14,570 nt of DNA, taken from Holosporaceae bacterium (lineage in GTDB: Bacteria > Pseudomonadota > Alphaproteobacteria > UBA3830). How positions within the stretch are numbered: position 1 is the first letter of the stretch; the number at the start of each line of letters is the position of its first letter. The notes under the pieces were generated by a model. The model was not told the DNA's origin. It saw only the letters and a program-made list of their open reading frames with translations, and did not search any database. The DNA lies in NCBI GenBank assembly GCA_031258475.1, contig JAIRMS010000048.1, positions 1 to 14,570 on the forward strand, in the 5' to 3' direction. The position numbers and the translations under genes were made by a program. Below, in pieces: positions 1-6,956 of the stretch.

Positions 1-34
1 AAAATGAAATTATAAACAAACAGCCCTGCTGTAA

Positions 35-202
35 AAGGATGATTTTGGAGCAATTTCGGACATTTTTCAAAATCGTCATTTACGTGTTGCGGAGAATTTT
101 GTGCACGGGCGGATGTCTCAGAGTATCTCTGTCCTGAATGAAGATGAACTGTTGATATTTGAGAAATTAGGAAAAACAGCTCTGAATATGGTGATTTGTT
201 GA
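35..202 (+). pseudogene. Remnant of an unknown gene's 3' end
   Basis: An open frame of 55 codons runs from just after a TAA at 32-34 to a TGA at 200-202. It has no start codon in a sensible place and no ribosome binding site, but the peptide (DDFGAISDIFQNRHLRVAEN, then a helical stretch with LNEDELLIFEKLGKTAL) looks like real, helical protein. The ending loosely recalls the C-terminal dimerisation helices of MarR-type regulators, but this is a guess. Bases 1-40 in another frame (NEIINKQPC) may be the preceding part, joined by a frameshift. I read it as a decayed gene tail. Confidence 0.3.
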
Positions 203-332
203 TCGTCCATTCTAAGGCAGATCAATGATTCGACTACAGAATAAAAATAAGTAATTTTCACAAAAGCTGTCTTTGTTAGCAATTTATTATGGAATCATTG
301 ATATTATCAATAGAATGATTTGTGATAATAAA
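203..332. other. AT-rich non-coding leader
   Basis: No convincing gene is seen here. The stretch lies between the gene remnant and the exported protein starting at 333 and must carry that gene's promoter. I could not pick out a clear -35/-10 pair or a Shine-Dalgarno sequence. Confidence 0.4.
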
Positions 333-1967
333 ATGAAGAAAATTTCCTCCACATTACTTTTGGGTTTGTCAATTATTTTTGTCGACAATGATTGCAGCTG
401 TATGATTGATAAACAAGTCATGCACATACCAGAAAGTTTTAAAAATATAAGAATAGACAGTGAACTAAAAGAATCATTTGAGAATTGTGGTCCTATTGAT
501 ATAGTTATAATAAGTAGAGCAACAAAAGAGAATAATGAAGATTACTTACCTCTACCTGCAGGAGAGCGTAATTTGCTTTATGATATCATAAAAAAATTTC
601 TATTTCCTTATGAAAGGATAACTACAAATTTTTCAGAAAAGGCAAATAAAGAAAAAACAGATTGTAGCGAGACTATAACAACTATGCTATCGGAGTGCGA
701 TGTGTTCTTTAGTAGATTAGATAACGAGTCGCCATTTCCAACTCAACATGAAGCAAATGAAATTTTGATAAATTATCTCAAACGAGCCGTAGAAGAGACA
801 GAAAAAACAAATGTTGAAGTACTCATTGCTGCTGGTTTTTCAAAGGAAAACTCAAAAGCGATAATTCAACATCTCGAAAAAGGTCAATCATTTACGGTTA
901 ATAATAAGAATCTCTTTTTTTCAGAAGACAATTCAAATTTTGTCTCTAGTAGGGTTGTGGTATTGAAGAAAATTCAGGCAATACAAGCATCTTTTTTTAC
1001 AAAAAATATTAAGAAAAAAGTTGAAGAAGATATAGCCAATGAACATCCGGCTATTAACGCATTACATATGCACTACAACAAGAATCCAGTTTCTGATTTA
1101 AATCTTGTTGCCGAGCATATCTCAAGATCTTTGAGTATGAAAAAATCCAATTTACTACCAGAAATCCCGATACTATTAGTGTTTAATGAATTGTTTTTTG
1201 GAAAATATTATCCATTTCCGTCTGGAGTTTTAGACAATGAACTGAAAGCATTCCACCAATCATTAGCTTCTAAGTGTTCTAGTAGATTATTGTTGCATGT
1301 GAATCTTCTAACAGAGGGCCCCATTACATCAGAAATAAGTGAAAATTATTTTCCTGCAAAACCTGTTTTTTTTAAAGTAGATATACCTGAATTAGATGAG
1401 GAGAAATATACAAAGAAAAAAGCTAATTTTTCAACAACTGCTTCAAAAATTGAATTAAGAAACGAGAGCATCTTATTTGGGCAAGCGGATATTACTACAC
1501 AGTATTTGAAGAGTTCTTATTGTAATGAAGCCAATAATTTTATGCTTCGACCTGATGTATTTTATAAATTTGGAGATGGCAAAGATAAATATTCTGAAGC
1601 AGTACCAGAATATATAAAAAATCTTTCCACGATGACATGTTATGATATAACTTCAGAAGCTCGCACTGAGGCGACTAAGATATTAGTTGTTCCATCCAAT
1701 ACATTGGAATTGACAAATGGTAGAGTCTATAGCATTCCACCAAATGTAGAAATCCTAATTCATGCTGATCCAAATTACAATGGAGTATTTCTTAGAGACA
1801 CCGAATATTATCGCTTTGGAGAAAGACCGGATTTCGATAGCGAGAAGTTTGAAGATAGATTTACAAAAAAAGCTAAACTTATAAGGTCGATTCAATTTTC
1901 AGTAAAAATTGGTGAAGTAATCAATGTTTTTACTATATCTCATTATAGGATATTTTCAAATATGTAA
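333..1967 (+). CDS. Exported protein, possible nitrilase-fold (CN hydrolase-like)
   Basis: A 544-residue protein. I chose the ATG at 333 because it gives MKK followed by a hydrophobic segment ending in Cys-Met at residues 23-24, a plausible signal peptide; the frame is open upstream to a TTG at 273, and no start has a good Shine-Dalgarno. I recognise no family with certainty. Three short motifs in the second half recall the Glu-Lys-Cys triad of nitrilases: IPILLVFNELFF (Glu286), VFYKFGDGK (Lys412) and TCYDIT followed by KILVVPSN (Cys436), in the right order, although the Glu-Lys spacing is wider than usual. The motif LR-x4-Y-[KR]-FG occurs twice (about residues 405-414 and 487-496). The next gene begins 60 bases downstream on the same strand and may be co-transcribed. 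The gene is very AT-rich. Existence of the gene is sure; the fold is a hypothesis. Confidence 0.75.
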   Translation: MKKISSTLLLGLSIIFVDNDCSCMIDKQVMHIPESFKNIRIDSELKESFENCGPIDIVIISRATKENNEDYLPLPAGERNLLYDIIKKFLFPYERITTNFSEKANKEKTDCSETITTMLSECDVFFSRLDNESPFPTQHEANEILINYLKRAVEETEKTNVEVLIAAGFSKENSKAIIQHLEKGQSFTVNNKNLFFSEDNSNFVSSRVVVLKKIQAIQASFFTKNIKKKVEEDIANEHPAINALHMHYNKNPVSDLNLVAEHISRSLSMKKSNLLPEIPILLVFNELFFGKYYPFPSGVLDNELKAFHQSLASKCSSRLLLHVNLLTEGPITSEISENYFPAKPVFFKVDIPELDEEKYTKKKANFSTTASKIELRNESILFGQADITTQYLKSSYCNEANNFMLRPDVFYKFGDGKDKYSEAVPEYIKNLSTMTCYDITSEARTEATKILVVPSNTLELTNGRVYSIPPNVEILIHADPNYNGVFLRDTEYYRFGERPDFDSEKFEDRFTKKAKLIRSIQFSVKIGEVINVFTISHYRIFSNM

Positions 1968-2027
1968 TTTTGCTGTATTTTAAAGGGTAATGGAGAGCTA
2001 TTTAAAGGAAAGAAAAGGAAATTAAAG

Positions 2028-2600
2028 ATGCTGAAAAAAAATATAAAGTTCTTATTGTGGTGCGCAGTAGCTGTTTTGGTGAAAAATGCTGAATGTATGG
2101 GCTGTTATATAAGCCTAGAGAATATGACAGATCATCCATTATTGATCAACTTTTTTAAAACTGATGAATCCATAATAAAAGAAGATATTGCTTTAACTGG
2201 AGAATTAATACCTGCCAGTGAAGCAAAGACATTTCATGTCTCCATTATTTCACGGGCACCCATGTCAGATTGGGATTATGTGGATGTTACTCAACTGAAT
2301 AGTGAAGGACAGGATGTCGGGAATTCCGTGAAGTTGGAATGGCGATCATTGGGGATGTCTATCTGTTTTCAATTAAGTACGACATCTACAAGCAGTTTGC
2401 CATTTAAAGTGAAGCGTTCTAGCCATGAAGGTCCGTTAATTAGGTATTCCTTTATAAAAAATGATAGCAACTTGAAAACAAAGAAAGAAAATGCTTTAGT
2501 GCTTGTCAAACAAGGAATTCATAATTCGAAAGATTTAGCTGTTCAGTCTGGGCTAAATTGCGATGTAGCTGCTGCTGTCATTAAATATGCAGGATTTTAA
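2028..2600 (+). CDS. Exported protein of unknown function
   Basis: A 190-residue protein with a clear signal peptide: MLKK, a hydrophobic core and AEC-Met at residues 21-24. The start is supported by an AGGA at 2016-2019, eight bases before the ATG. The mature part begins with a strand-rich segment (residues 24-120) containing SIISRAPMSDWDY. The upstream exported protein has IISRATKENNEDY in a similar place, which may be chance or a distant relationship. The C-terminal 40 residues (KENALVLVKQGIHNSKDLAV...) look helical and resemble a small three-helix fold. No family is recognised. It follows the upstream gene by 60 bases with no clear terminator between, so the two may form an operon. Likely periplasmic, surface-exposed or secreted. 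Confidence 0.75.
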   Translation: MLKKNIKFLLWCAVAVLVKNAECMGCYISLENMTDHPLLINFFKTDESIIKEDIALTGELIPASEAKTFHVSIISRAPMSDWDYVDVTQLNSEGQDVGNSVKLEWRSLGMSICFQLSTTSTSSLPFKVKRSSHEGPLIRYSFIKNDSNLKTKKENALVLVKQGIHNSKDLAVQSGLNCDVAAAVIKYAGF

Positions 2601-2764
2601 TCTTCGTAGGATGAATAAAATTCGCTACATGCTTTGTTTCCCAAGGATCACCATTCCTTACAGTATTGAAGAGTTGTAATTAGTGATGTCCTTAGCAGAA
2701 AGGTGTTTGGGAACGTATTTATCTGTAATGCTTTTCTTGATTTCCATGGGGCCGGGTATAAACC
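2601..2764. other. Non-coding gap before the IS remnant
   Basis: No gene is convincingly supported here. A 29-codon reading frame on the minus strand (2747 down to 2658; begins MEIKKSITDKYVPKHL) could be a gene scrap but is too short to defend. Confidence 0.3.
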
Positions 2765-3194
2765 TTACGCTTTAGCGTGAATTGCTTTAGCGTCCTAGTA
2801 GTTGTAAGCTGAGGCATGAAGAATAGTCGAGAAAGATATGTGAAAGGCGCTCACACAGTATTGGACGTACAGTATCACTATGTGTGGAAGACAAAATATT
2901 CTTACAAGGTACTAAGTGGCGATATTGCTCTCAGATTGAGAGATTTGCTGAAAGAAGTGTGTAGCTTGCAGGAAATGACGATTGTGCGAGGAAATATCAG
3001 AGCTGATCATGTGCATATTGTGGGCCAAAGGTTATTTTTGTAGCACGGTCGGAGCAGTTACAGAGGAAATAATAAAAAAGTATATCGAGGATCAAAAAGA
3101 TGAAGATTCCGTCTTCAAAATTTGGGACGAAAAGAAGGATTTATCCGCATCCGGCGAACCTTTAGGTCCTTAGCATTCTTCGTGCTTTAGCACG
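2765..3194 (+). mobile_element. Degenerate IS200/IS605-type element
   Basis: A broken TnpA gene is bracketed by two hairpins with the same TTTA loop: ACGC-TTTA-GCGT at 2767-2778 and CGTGC-TTTA-GCACG at 3181-3194. Subterminal hairpins of this sort are what Y1 transposases of the IS200/IS605 family bind, and the family leaves no target duplication, as here. The exact ends cannot be set from one copy. No accessory TnpB gene is present. The right hairpin directly abuts palindromic repeat A copy 1. Confidence 0.6.
2816..3173 (+). pseudogene. tnpA: IS200-type Y1 transposase, internally deleted
   Basis: The 5' part (2816-3043 frame) matches TnpA of the IS200/IS605 family: KGAHTVLDVQYHYVWKTKY, then RADHVHI with the HUH metal-binding pair. 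The 3' part is in another frame (to 3173): AKGYFCSTVGAVTEEIIKKY with the catalytic tyrosine in KKYIEDQ, including the Gln four residues after Tyr that helps bind the metal. In intact relatives about 40-50 residues lie between HVHI and the GYFCSTVG motif; here they are missing and the frame changes at the junction near 3019-3027. So the catalytic residues remain but the protein cannot be made whole. The remnant is surely inactive in cis; its ends might still be moved by a full TnpA elsewhere. Confidence 0.8.
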
Positions 3195-3204
3195 TAGCAA
3201 TTGA

Positions 3205-3366
3205 ATGCCGGCAGGTGCGTAGCGAAATGATAATGGATTGTCACGTCGCTACGCTCCTCGCAATGACGAGAATGGGTAATGTTACCCCACTCCTCGTCAT
3301 TGCGAGCGGAGCGAAGCAATCCAGAAAATGAGAAGTGCGCTTTCAAAGTGATTCATGTGTATAACG
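3205..3366. repeat. Palindromic repeat A, copy 1
   Basis: The core is an inverted repeat. The left arm at 3234-3270 begins TGGATTG and ends CGCAATGACGAG; the right arm at 3293-3323 begins CTCGTCATTGCGAGC and ends GAAGCAATCCA. The 22 bases between them contain GGGTAA-TG-TTACCC, so the whole core can fold into one long hairpin. Flanks shared with copy 2 are GCAGGTGC-R-TAGC on the left (3211-3223) and AAAGTGATTCATGTGTATAA on the right (to about 3364). The arms belong to a repeat type common in rickettsia-like and other genomes (from memory). The left outer arm seen in copy 2 is absent here, where the IS remnant begins. Confidence 0.8.
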
Positions 3367-3403
3367 TTTTTCGTGTTTCACCTATTTTTAAAATCGTGTT
3401 TCC

Positions 3404-4334
3404 CTATCTGCCAGGTACACAAGGAGGAGGATTTACAAACTTGACGCTGGAAGAAAAGGCTTTTGCTTCAACGCTTACCAATCTGGAATTAGGACTGAAT
3501 TCTACGATGTGCAGTTCATCACATTCCCAAAAGCACATCGCTCCGATTTCCTCCACACTGGCTGGAATGAGGACTGAGTTCAGACTAGAGCAGTAGCTAA
3601 AGGCCCCAGTGCCAATACGTTGCAATCTGGAAGTGGGCTCAAATTCCACGATGTATAGTCGATGACATCCACAAAAACAGGTTCCACCCAGTATCACCAC
3701 GCTGGATGGAATACGAATAGAGGCCAAAAAACCACAGGATCTAAATGCATCTACTCCGATACATATCAATTTGGAAGGATGTCTAAATTCTACACAACTC
3801 AGTGCCTCACATGCTGTAAAACAGCGTGCACTGATCTCCTCCACACCGGATGGAATACCGACAAAATTCAGACACCTGCAGAGACCAAAGGCGCCCGTAT
3901 TCATGTTTTGCAAGCTGCCGCCGTACTTGAATCTCCGAGCGGAAAATGCACAGACTTCAGGAGCACAGCCCCGGAAAACGTTCCATTTCCCACTTCTTTT
4001 AGCGCAGAATCCGCTTCAAATGCCACTAGTTCCAGAGTTTTAGGTGAATCCTGAGAACCGCCTTCTACTTTCTCCACTGTCCTCGGAATGCACAACTGCC
4101 TATATTTGACCATTCCCGTCAGGATACGGACTTCGTAGGGGATTCCTTTACAACTAACCACACTGCGTGGAGCCGTGAAATTGCAGTACGAACTCTCGTC
4201 AGAAGTGCATCTAGTTTGGTTCGCGTTTTTTCGTAGAGCAGTCCATCTAAATTGATGAACGACATACAATTTGCAATTCCAGAGATAAATTGCATAGTCA
4301 GAATTATCAGTATATAAACATCTCTGTGTGCCAA
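3404..4334 (-). pseudogene. Frameshifted BspA-type leucine-rich-repeat exported protein
   Basis: Three reading frames on the minus strand join into one gene. Frame 1 (4334 to about 4200, TTG start) gives a signal peptide ending ANC-Met at residue 24, then MSFINLDGLLYEKTRTKLDA. Frame 2 (about 4200 to 3945) contains RTVEKVEGGSQDSPKTLELV and GTFSGAVLLKSVHF. Frame 3 (about 3945 to the stop at 3404) carries roughly six LRR_5/BspA repeats with the pattern AFxxCxxLxxVxIPxSVEEIGxxCF alternating with VEFxPxSRLxxI. Such proteins are surface or secreted adhesion-type proteins, known in BspA and Trichomonas families. Two frameshifts, near 4200 and 3945, break it. The stop lies about 40 bases from repeat A copy 1, so the 3' end may also be truncated. 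Decay looks recent because the repeats are well kept. Confidence 0.8.
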
Positions 4335-4377
4335 CTACAAAACCATTCCTGCAAAAGGTCTTCGAATCCCAACACTC

Positions 4378-5367
4378 TCATTCCGCATACATTCCTGCGC
4401 AAGCCTTTTTTCTTAACCAGGCGGAAATGTCTGTTAATATGTTGGTATTATACCGCTCAAATTCTCTGCCATATATTATGAAATCATGGATGGCTCCGTC
4501 CAAAATTATGTGTTTACAATCATTTTGGGATCTTTTCATTTTGGCCGCAAACTCTAATTGAGGGCTCAGTAAAACATCACATCCGGCAGAAATTAGAATC
4601 GTTCGTGGAAATGCGTTCATATCACATTCCAGGTTAGGGCTAATATATTTGTTGTCTATGGCGCTTGTTAGATGGCAAATTTGTCCGCTGTACAGGGAGA
4701 AACAGTACATCGTACTCAATAGAGATAGTGATGGCAGATGACCGAAAAGATTGCAGGATATCGTTTGAAAATTATTTCCCAGTACAGGGGAAAATAGAAT
4801 CATTGCATCTGGCCTGGGTAAATTTTTATCTGATGTTACAATACAAACGGATGCACACAAATTTCCACCGGAACTGTCTCCGGACAGATAAATTTTCTCG
4901 TATTTTTTACGGCACCATAGATACACACTCAATACGTCATTTAATGGTGTCGGAAATACATACTCCGGAGCAAGGCGATAATCCACTGATAATACGTTGA
5001 TATCTAGCATTTTTGCCATTTTTCTACACAGACAATCATGGGTTTGTAAATTCCCCTGAATCCACCCTCCTCCATGTGCAAACAATATTATTTCTTCACT
5101 GTTGTCGTTGCATTTATATAATCTGACGGGAATGCGAAAGGAATCTTCGACATTGTCGACATAAAAATTTTATATTTCACCTATTTCTTCCAATTTTCCC
5201 GAATGTTTCGAGAAAAATTCATTCACCATTTTTCTTCTATCTTCATGATTGAACGCGGCGGAGAGGACCAATGTGTTATACAAACAAGAAAAATCATTGA
5301 TTACCTGTTGTGATTCGTCTAGCAAATCGGTCTTGTACTCATATTCCTGAGAATTCTGTTTTTCCAT
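4378..5367 (-). pseudogene. Alpha/beta hydrolase (HSL/esterase family) with in-frame UAA
   Basis: One frame from the ATG at 5367 to the stop at 4378 would encode about 328 residues of an alpha/beta hydrolase-3 (hormone-sensitive-lipase-like) enzyme, a cytoplasmic ester hydrolase. The only break is a TAA at 5170-5172. Before it is a 65-residue helical N-terminus; after it comes VEDSFRIPVRLYKC, the usual strand pair, then HGGGW (oxyanion hole), VDYRLAPEYVFP, the nucleophile in GDSSGG, Asp in SAGCDVLL and His in GAIHDF. The triad and oxyanion hole are intact. The order and spacing across the TAA match a normal family member, so this is a nonsense mutation and not two genes. Restart at a TTG (5085) would lose the first strands. 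It lies 43 bases upstream of the LRR pseudogene on the same strand. Confidence 0.8.
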
Positions 5368-5387
5368 ATTTTCTGTTTTTCCATATT
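5354..5387 (-). repeat. 17-bp perfect tandem duplication at the hydrolase start
   Basis: The 17-mer TTCTGTTTTTCCATATT (plus-strand) occurs twice back to back, at 5354-5370 and 5371-5387. Each unit contains an ATG on the minus strand. The inner one (5367) is the hydrolase start; the outer one (5384) is out of frame. The duplication therefore adds a decoy start codon upstream. Confidence 0.85.
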
Positions 5388-5577
5388 TGTTGCGGTTAAT
5401 TTTTAATAATTTGCTTGTCGAAGGTTATATCTTCATAAAAACATAAAACAATCCAATCTATCTTATTCGAGCCTAACCCGTTGTATTTTTCGTGATTCAT
5501 CCTAACTAGCTCCATTTTGCTAGTCAATAGCCAAACATAATTGGAACGATCAATTTGAAAAGCATAGAAGTAAAGCC

Positions 5578-5724
5578 ATGAGATTTCAGGCGATTGACAG
5601 CGATTTAATTATCAAATATTTCGATCTTTTGAAGGAAAAATATCCAGAAAATGAAAAACGCATTTATAGCAAAGATGTTGGTAGTGAGGCGGAGAGAAGC
5701 CGTAATCATAGCTGCGCTTTATAG
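5578..5724 (+). pseudogene. Short ORF, possible IS630-type transposase fragment
   Basis: A 48-codon frame, MRFQAIDSDLIIKYFDLLKE followed by KYPENEKRIY, then a tail that looks random. The pattern F-x-x-I-(N/D)-S-x-x-I-I-x-(F/Y)-(F/L)-(D/E)...YP...K-x-I-(Y/H) is like the stretch just before the second catalytic Asp in IS630-family DDE transposases. The expected LDNA-x-x-H motif should follow RIY but does not, which fits a truncation. No ribosome binding site. The similarity is short and from memory. Confidence 0.3.
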
Positions 5725-5726
5725 CT

Positions 5727-5925
5727 GAATCACTTTGAAAATGCGCAGTCAGCATTTAGCTTGATTGCCGCAGGTGCATAGCTGAGATGGTAATGGATTG
5801 CCACGTCGCTACGCTCCTCGCAATGACGATCGTGGGTGTCCTAAAGACAATATCATTTCGTCATTGCAGGCATAGCGAAGCAATCCAGAAAGTGAAAAAC
5901 GCATTTCCAGCGTGATTCATGTATA
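5727..5925. repeat. Palindromic repeat A, copy 2
   Basis: The core inverted repeat at 5794-5887 is homologous to copy 1: left arm TGGATTGCCACGTCGCTACG... to CGCAATGACGA, right arm TTCGTCATTGCAGGCATAGC...GAAGCAATCCA. This copy also shows an outer inverted repeat: GAATCACTTTGAAAATGCGC at 5727-5746 against the complement of ACGCATTTCCAGCGTGATTC at 5899-5918. The whole 200-bp unit is thus a nested palindrome resembling a non-autonomous element. It ends about 12 bases before the tsaD stop codon (tsaD is on minus), so it may also end the lpxC-tsaD transcript. Confidence 0.8.
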
Positions 5926-5936
5926 ACGAGCAATCC

Positions 5937-6956
5937 CTATGAGCAATGCGTGCCCAGCGGCCAGCGCGGACGAGGGGAGAATCTGAGGTCGCTCCGTTGA
6001 TTTACGAGAATTTTCTCCACTCCCAGCCAGGCGATCATCGCTCCGTTGTCAGTGCAGATGTTTGCGGGCGGAGCCAGAAAGCGCAGTCCATGTTGATGAC
6101 AGATGTTTTGCAGCTCCGTGCGAATGCGTTGATTCGCTGCCACTCCTCCGGATATGACGACCGCAGATAATCCGATGCCCTTTCCTCGGCAGATTCCCAG
6201 GGCCTGTTCTGTTTTGTATACCAAAATATCGATCACAGCTCTCTGAAAACTTGCAGATAGATTTATTCTATCCTGTTCGGTTTTGCATTTTCCCGTGGCT
6301 ATTCGAACGGCTGTTTTTAGCCCGGCAAATGAAAAATCGCAGGATTCTTTGCGGCACAGGGGGCGTGGCAGCGGAAAACTTTCATCGTCGCCGCCGGCCG
6401 ATTTTTTTTCGACGGCTGGTCCACCAGGATATCCAAGTCCCAATAATTTGGCGACCTTGTCGAAGGCTTCTCCAATGGAATCATCGAGGGTTTTTCCAAT
6501 TATTTCAAAATGATTCGCCGAGTGAACTATGCAGGACTGACAGTGTCCCCCGGACATTAGCAAAAGCAGGTATGGAAAATCAATGTTTTCCGTCAATCTA
6601 ATGGATAATGCATGCGCTTCTATGTGGTTTGCAGCGATAAAAGGTATGTTCATTGCCATGGAGATGGATTTCGAAAAGGTTGCTCCGACGATTAATCCTC
6701 CTATCAGTCCAGGGCCGCAGGTTCCGGCAACGACGTCAATTTGCGATATTTCCAAATCTGCATCCTCCAGCGCTTTTTCCACGACCAGATCAATTTTTTC
6801 CAGATGCGCCCTGGCGGCTAGTTCCGGAACCACACCGCCGAAAAGTCTGTGTTCCTCGATTTGGGAATAGATGATATTGGAGAGAATTTCTTTCTTCTCG
6901 GTTACGATTGCCGCGGCGGTTTCGTCGCAGCTGGATTCTATTCCCAATACATACAT
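5937..6956 (-). CDS. tsaD: tRNA N6-threonylcarbamoyladenosine transferase subunit TsaD
   Basis: TsaD (Gcp/Kae1/YgjD), 339 residues, the normal length. With TsaB and TsaE it transfers the threonylcarbamoyl group from threonylcarbamoyl-AMP to A37 of tRNAs that read ANN codons; it acts in the cytoplasm and is essential in most bacteria. Visible motifs: GIESSCDETA (residues 5-14), GPGLIGGL, the metal-binding pair His111 and His115 in NHIEAHA, LLLMSGGHC (132-139), FAGLKTAV (210-217), VVISGGVAANQRIR (267-280) and CTDNGAMIAW with the metal ligand Asp303. All key residues are present. The start ATG overlaps the lpxC stop by one base (UAAUG), which signals translational coupling. Repeat A copy 2 follows the stop immediately. 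Confidence 0.97.
   Translation of the reverse strand: MYVLGIESSCDETAAAIVTEKKEILSNIIYSQIEEHRLFGGVVPELAARAHLEKIDLVVEKALEDADLEISQIDVVAGTCGPGLIGGLIVGATFSKSISMAMNIPFIAANHIEAHALSIRLTENIDFPYLLLLMSGGHCQSCIVHSANHFEIIGKTLDDSIGEAFDKVAKLLGLGYPGGPAVEKKSAGGDDESFPLPRPLCRKESCDFSFAGLKTAVRIATGKCKTEQDRINLSASFQRAVIDILVYKTEQALGICRGKGIGLSAVVISGGVAANQRIRTELQNICHQHGLRFLAPPANICTDNGAMIAWLGVEKILVNQRSDLRFSPRPRWPLGTHCS

Larger units (their letters stand above)
5388..5936. other. Long intergenic region
   Basis: Bases 5388-5577 hold nothing I can identify apart from AT-rich sequence that should carry the promoter of the decaying hydrolase. Bases 5578-5724 carry a possible transposase fragment and 5727-5925 carry repeat A copy 2; both are listed separately. 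Confidence 0.5.

Noticed and set aside
333..404. Cys before Met as a lipoprotein cysteine in the exported proteins
   Set aside because: The residues before Cys (CS, AE, SF, AN) do not fit the lipobox [LVI]-[ASTVI]-[GAS]-C, and one of the five has Ser in place of Cys.
2658..2747. 29-codon minus-strand frame beginning MEIKKSITDKYVPKHL
   Set aside because: Too short, with no ribosome binding site and no family I can name; may be a gene scrap.
3279..4054. Plus-strand frames across the LRR pseudogene
   Set aside because: The minus-strand frames carry clear LRR repeats; the plus-strand products are their shadows.
5170..5172. UAA read as a sense codon (changed genetic code)
   Set aside because: lpxC and the 2028-2600 gene end at UAA in the right place, so UAA works as a stop in this genome.
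3195..5925. Repeat A copies as a CRISPR array
   Set aside because: Only two copies 2.5 kb apart, each an inverted repeat; no short direct repeats with regular spacers and no cas genes.
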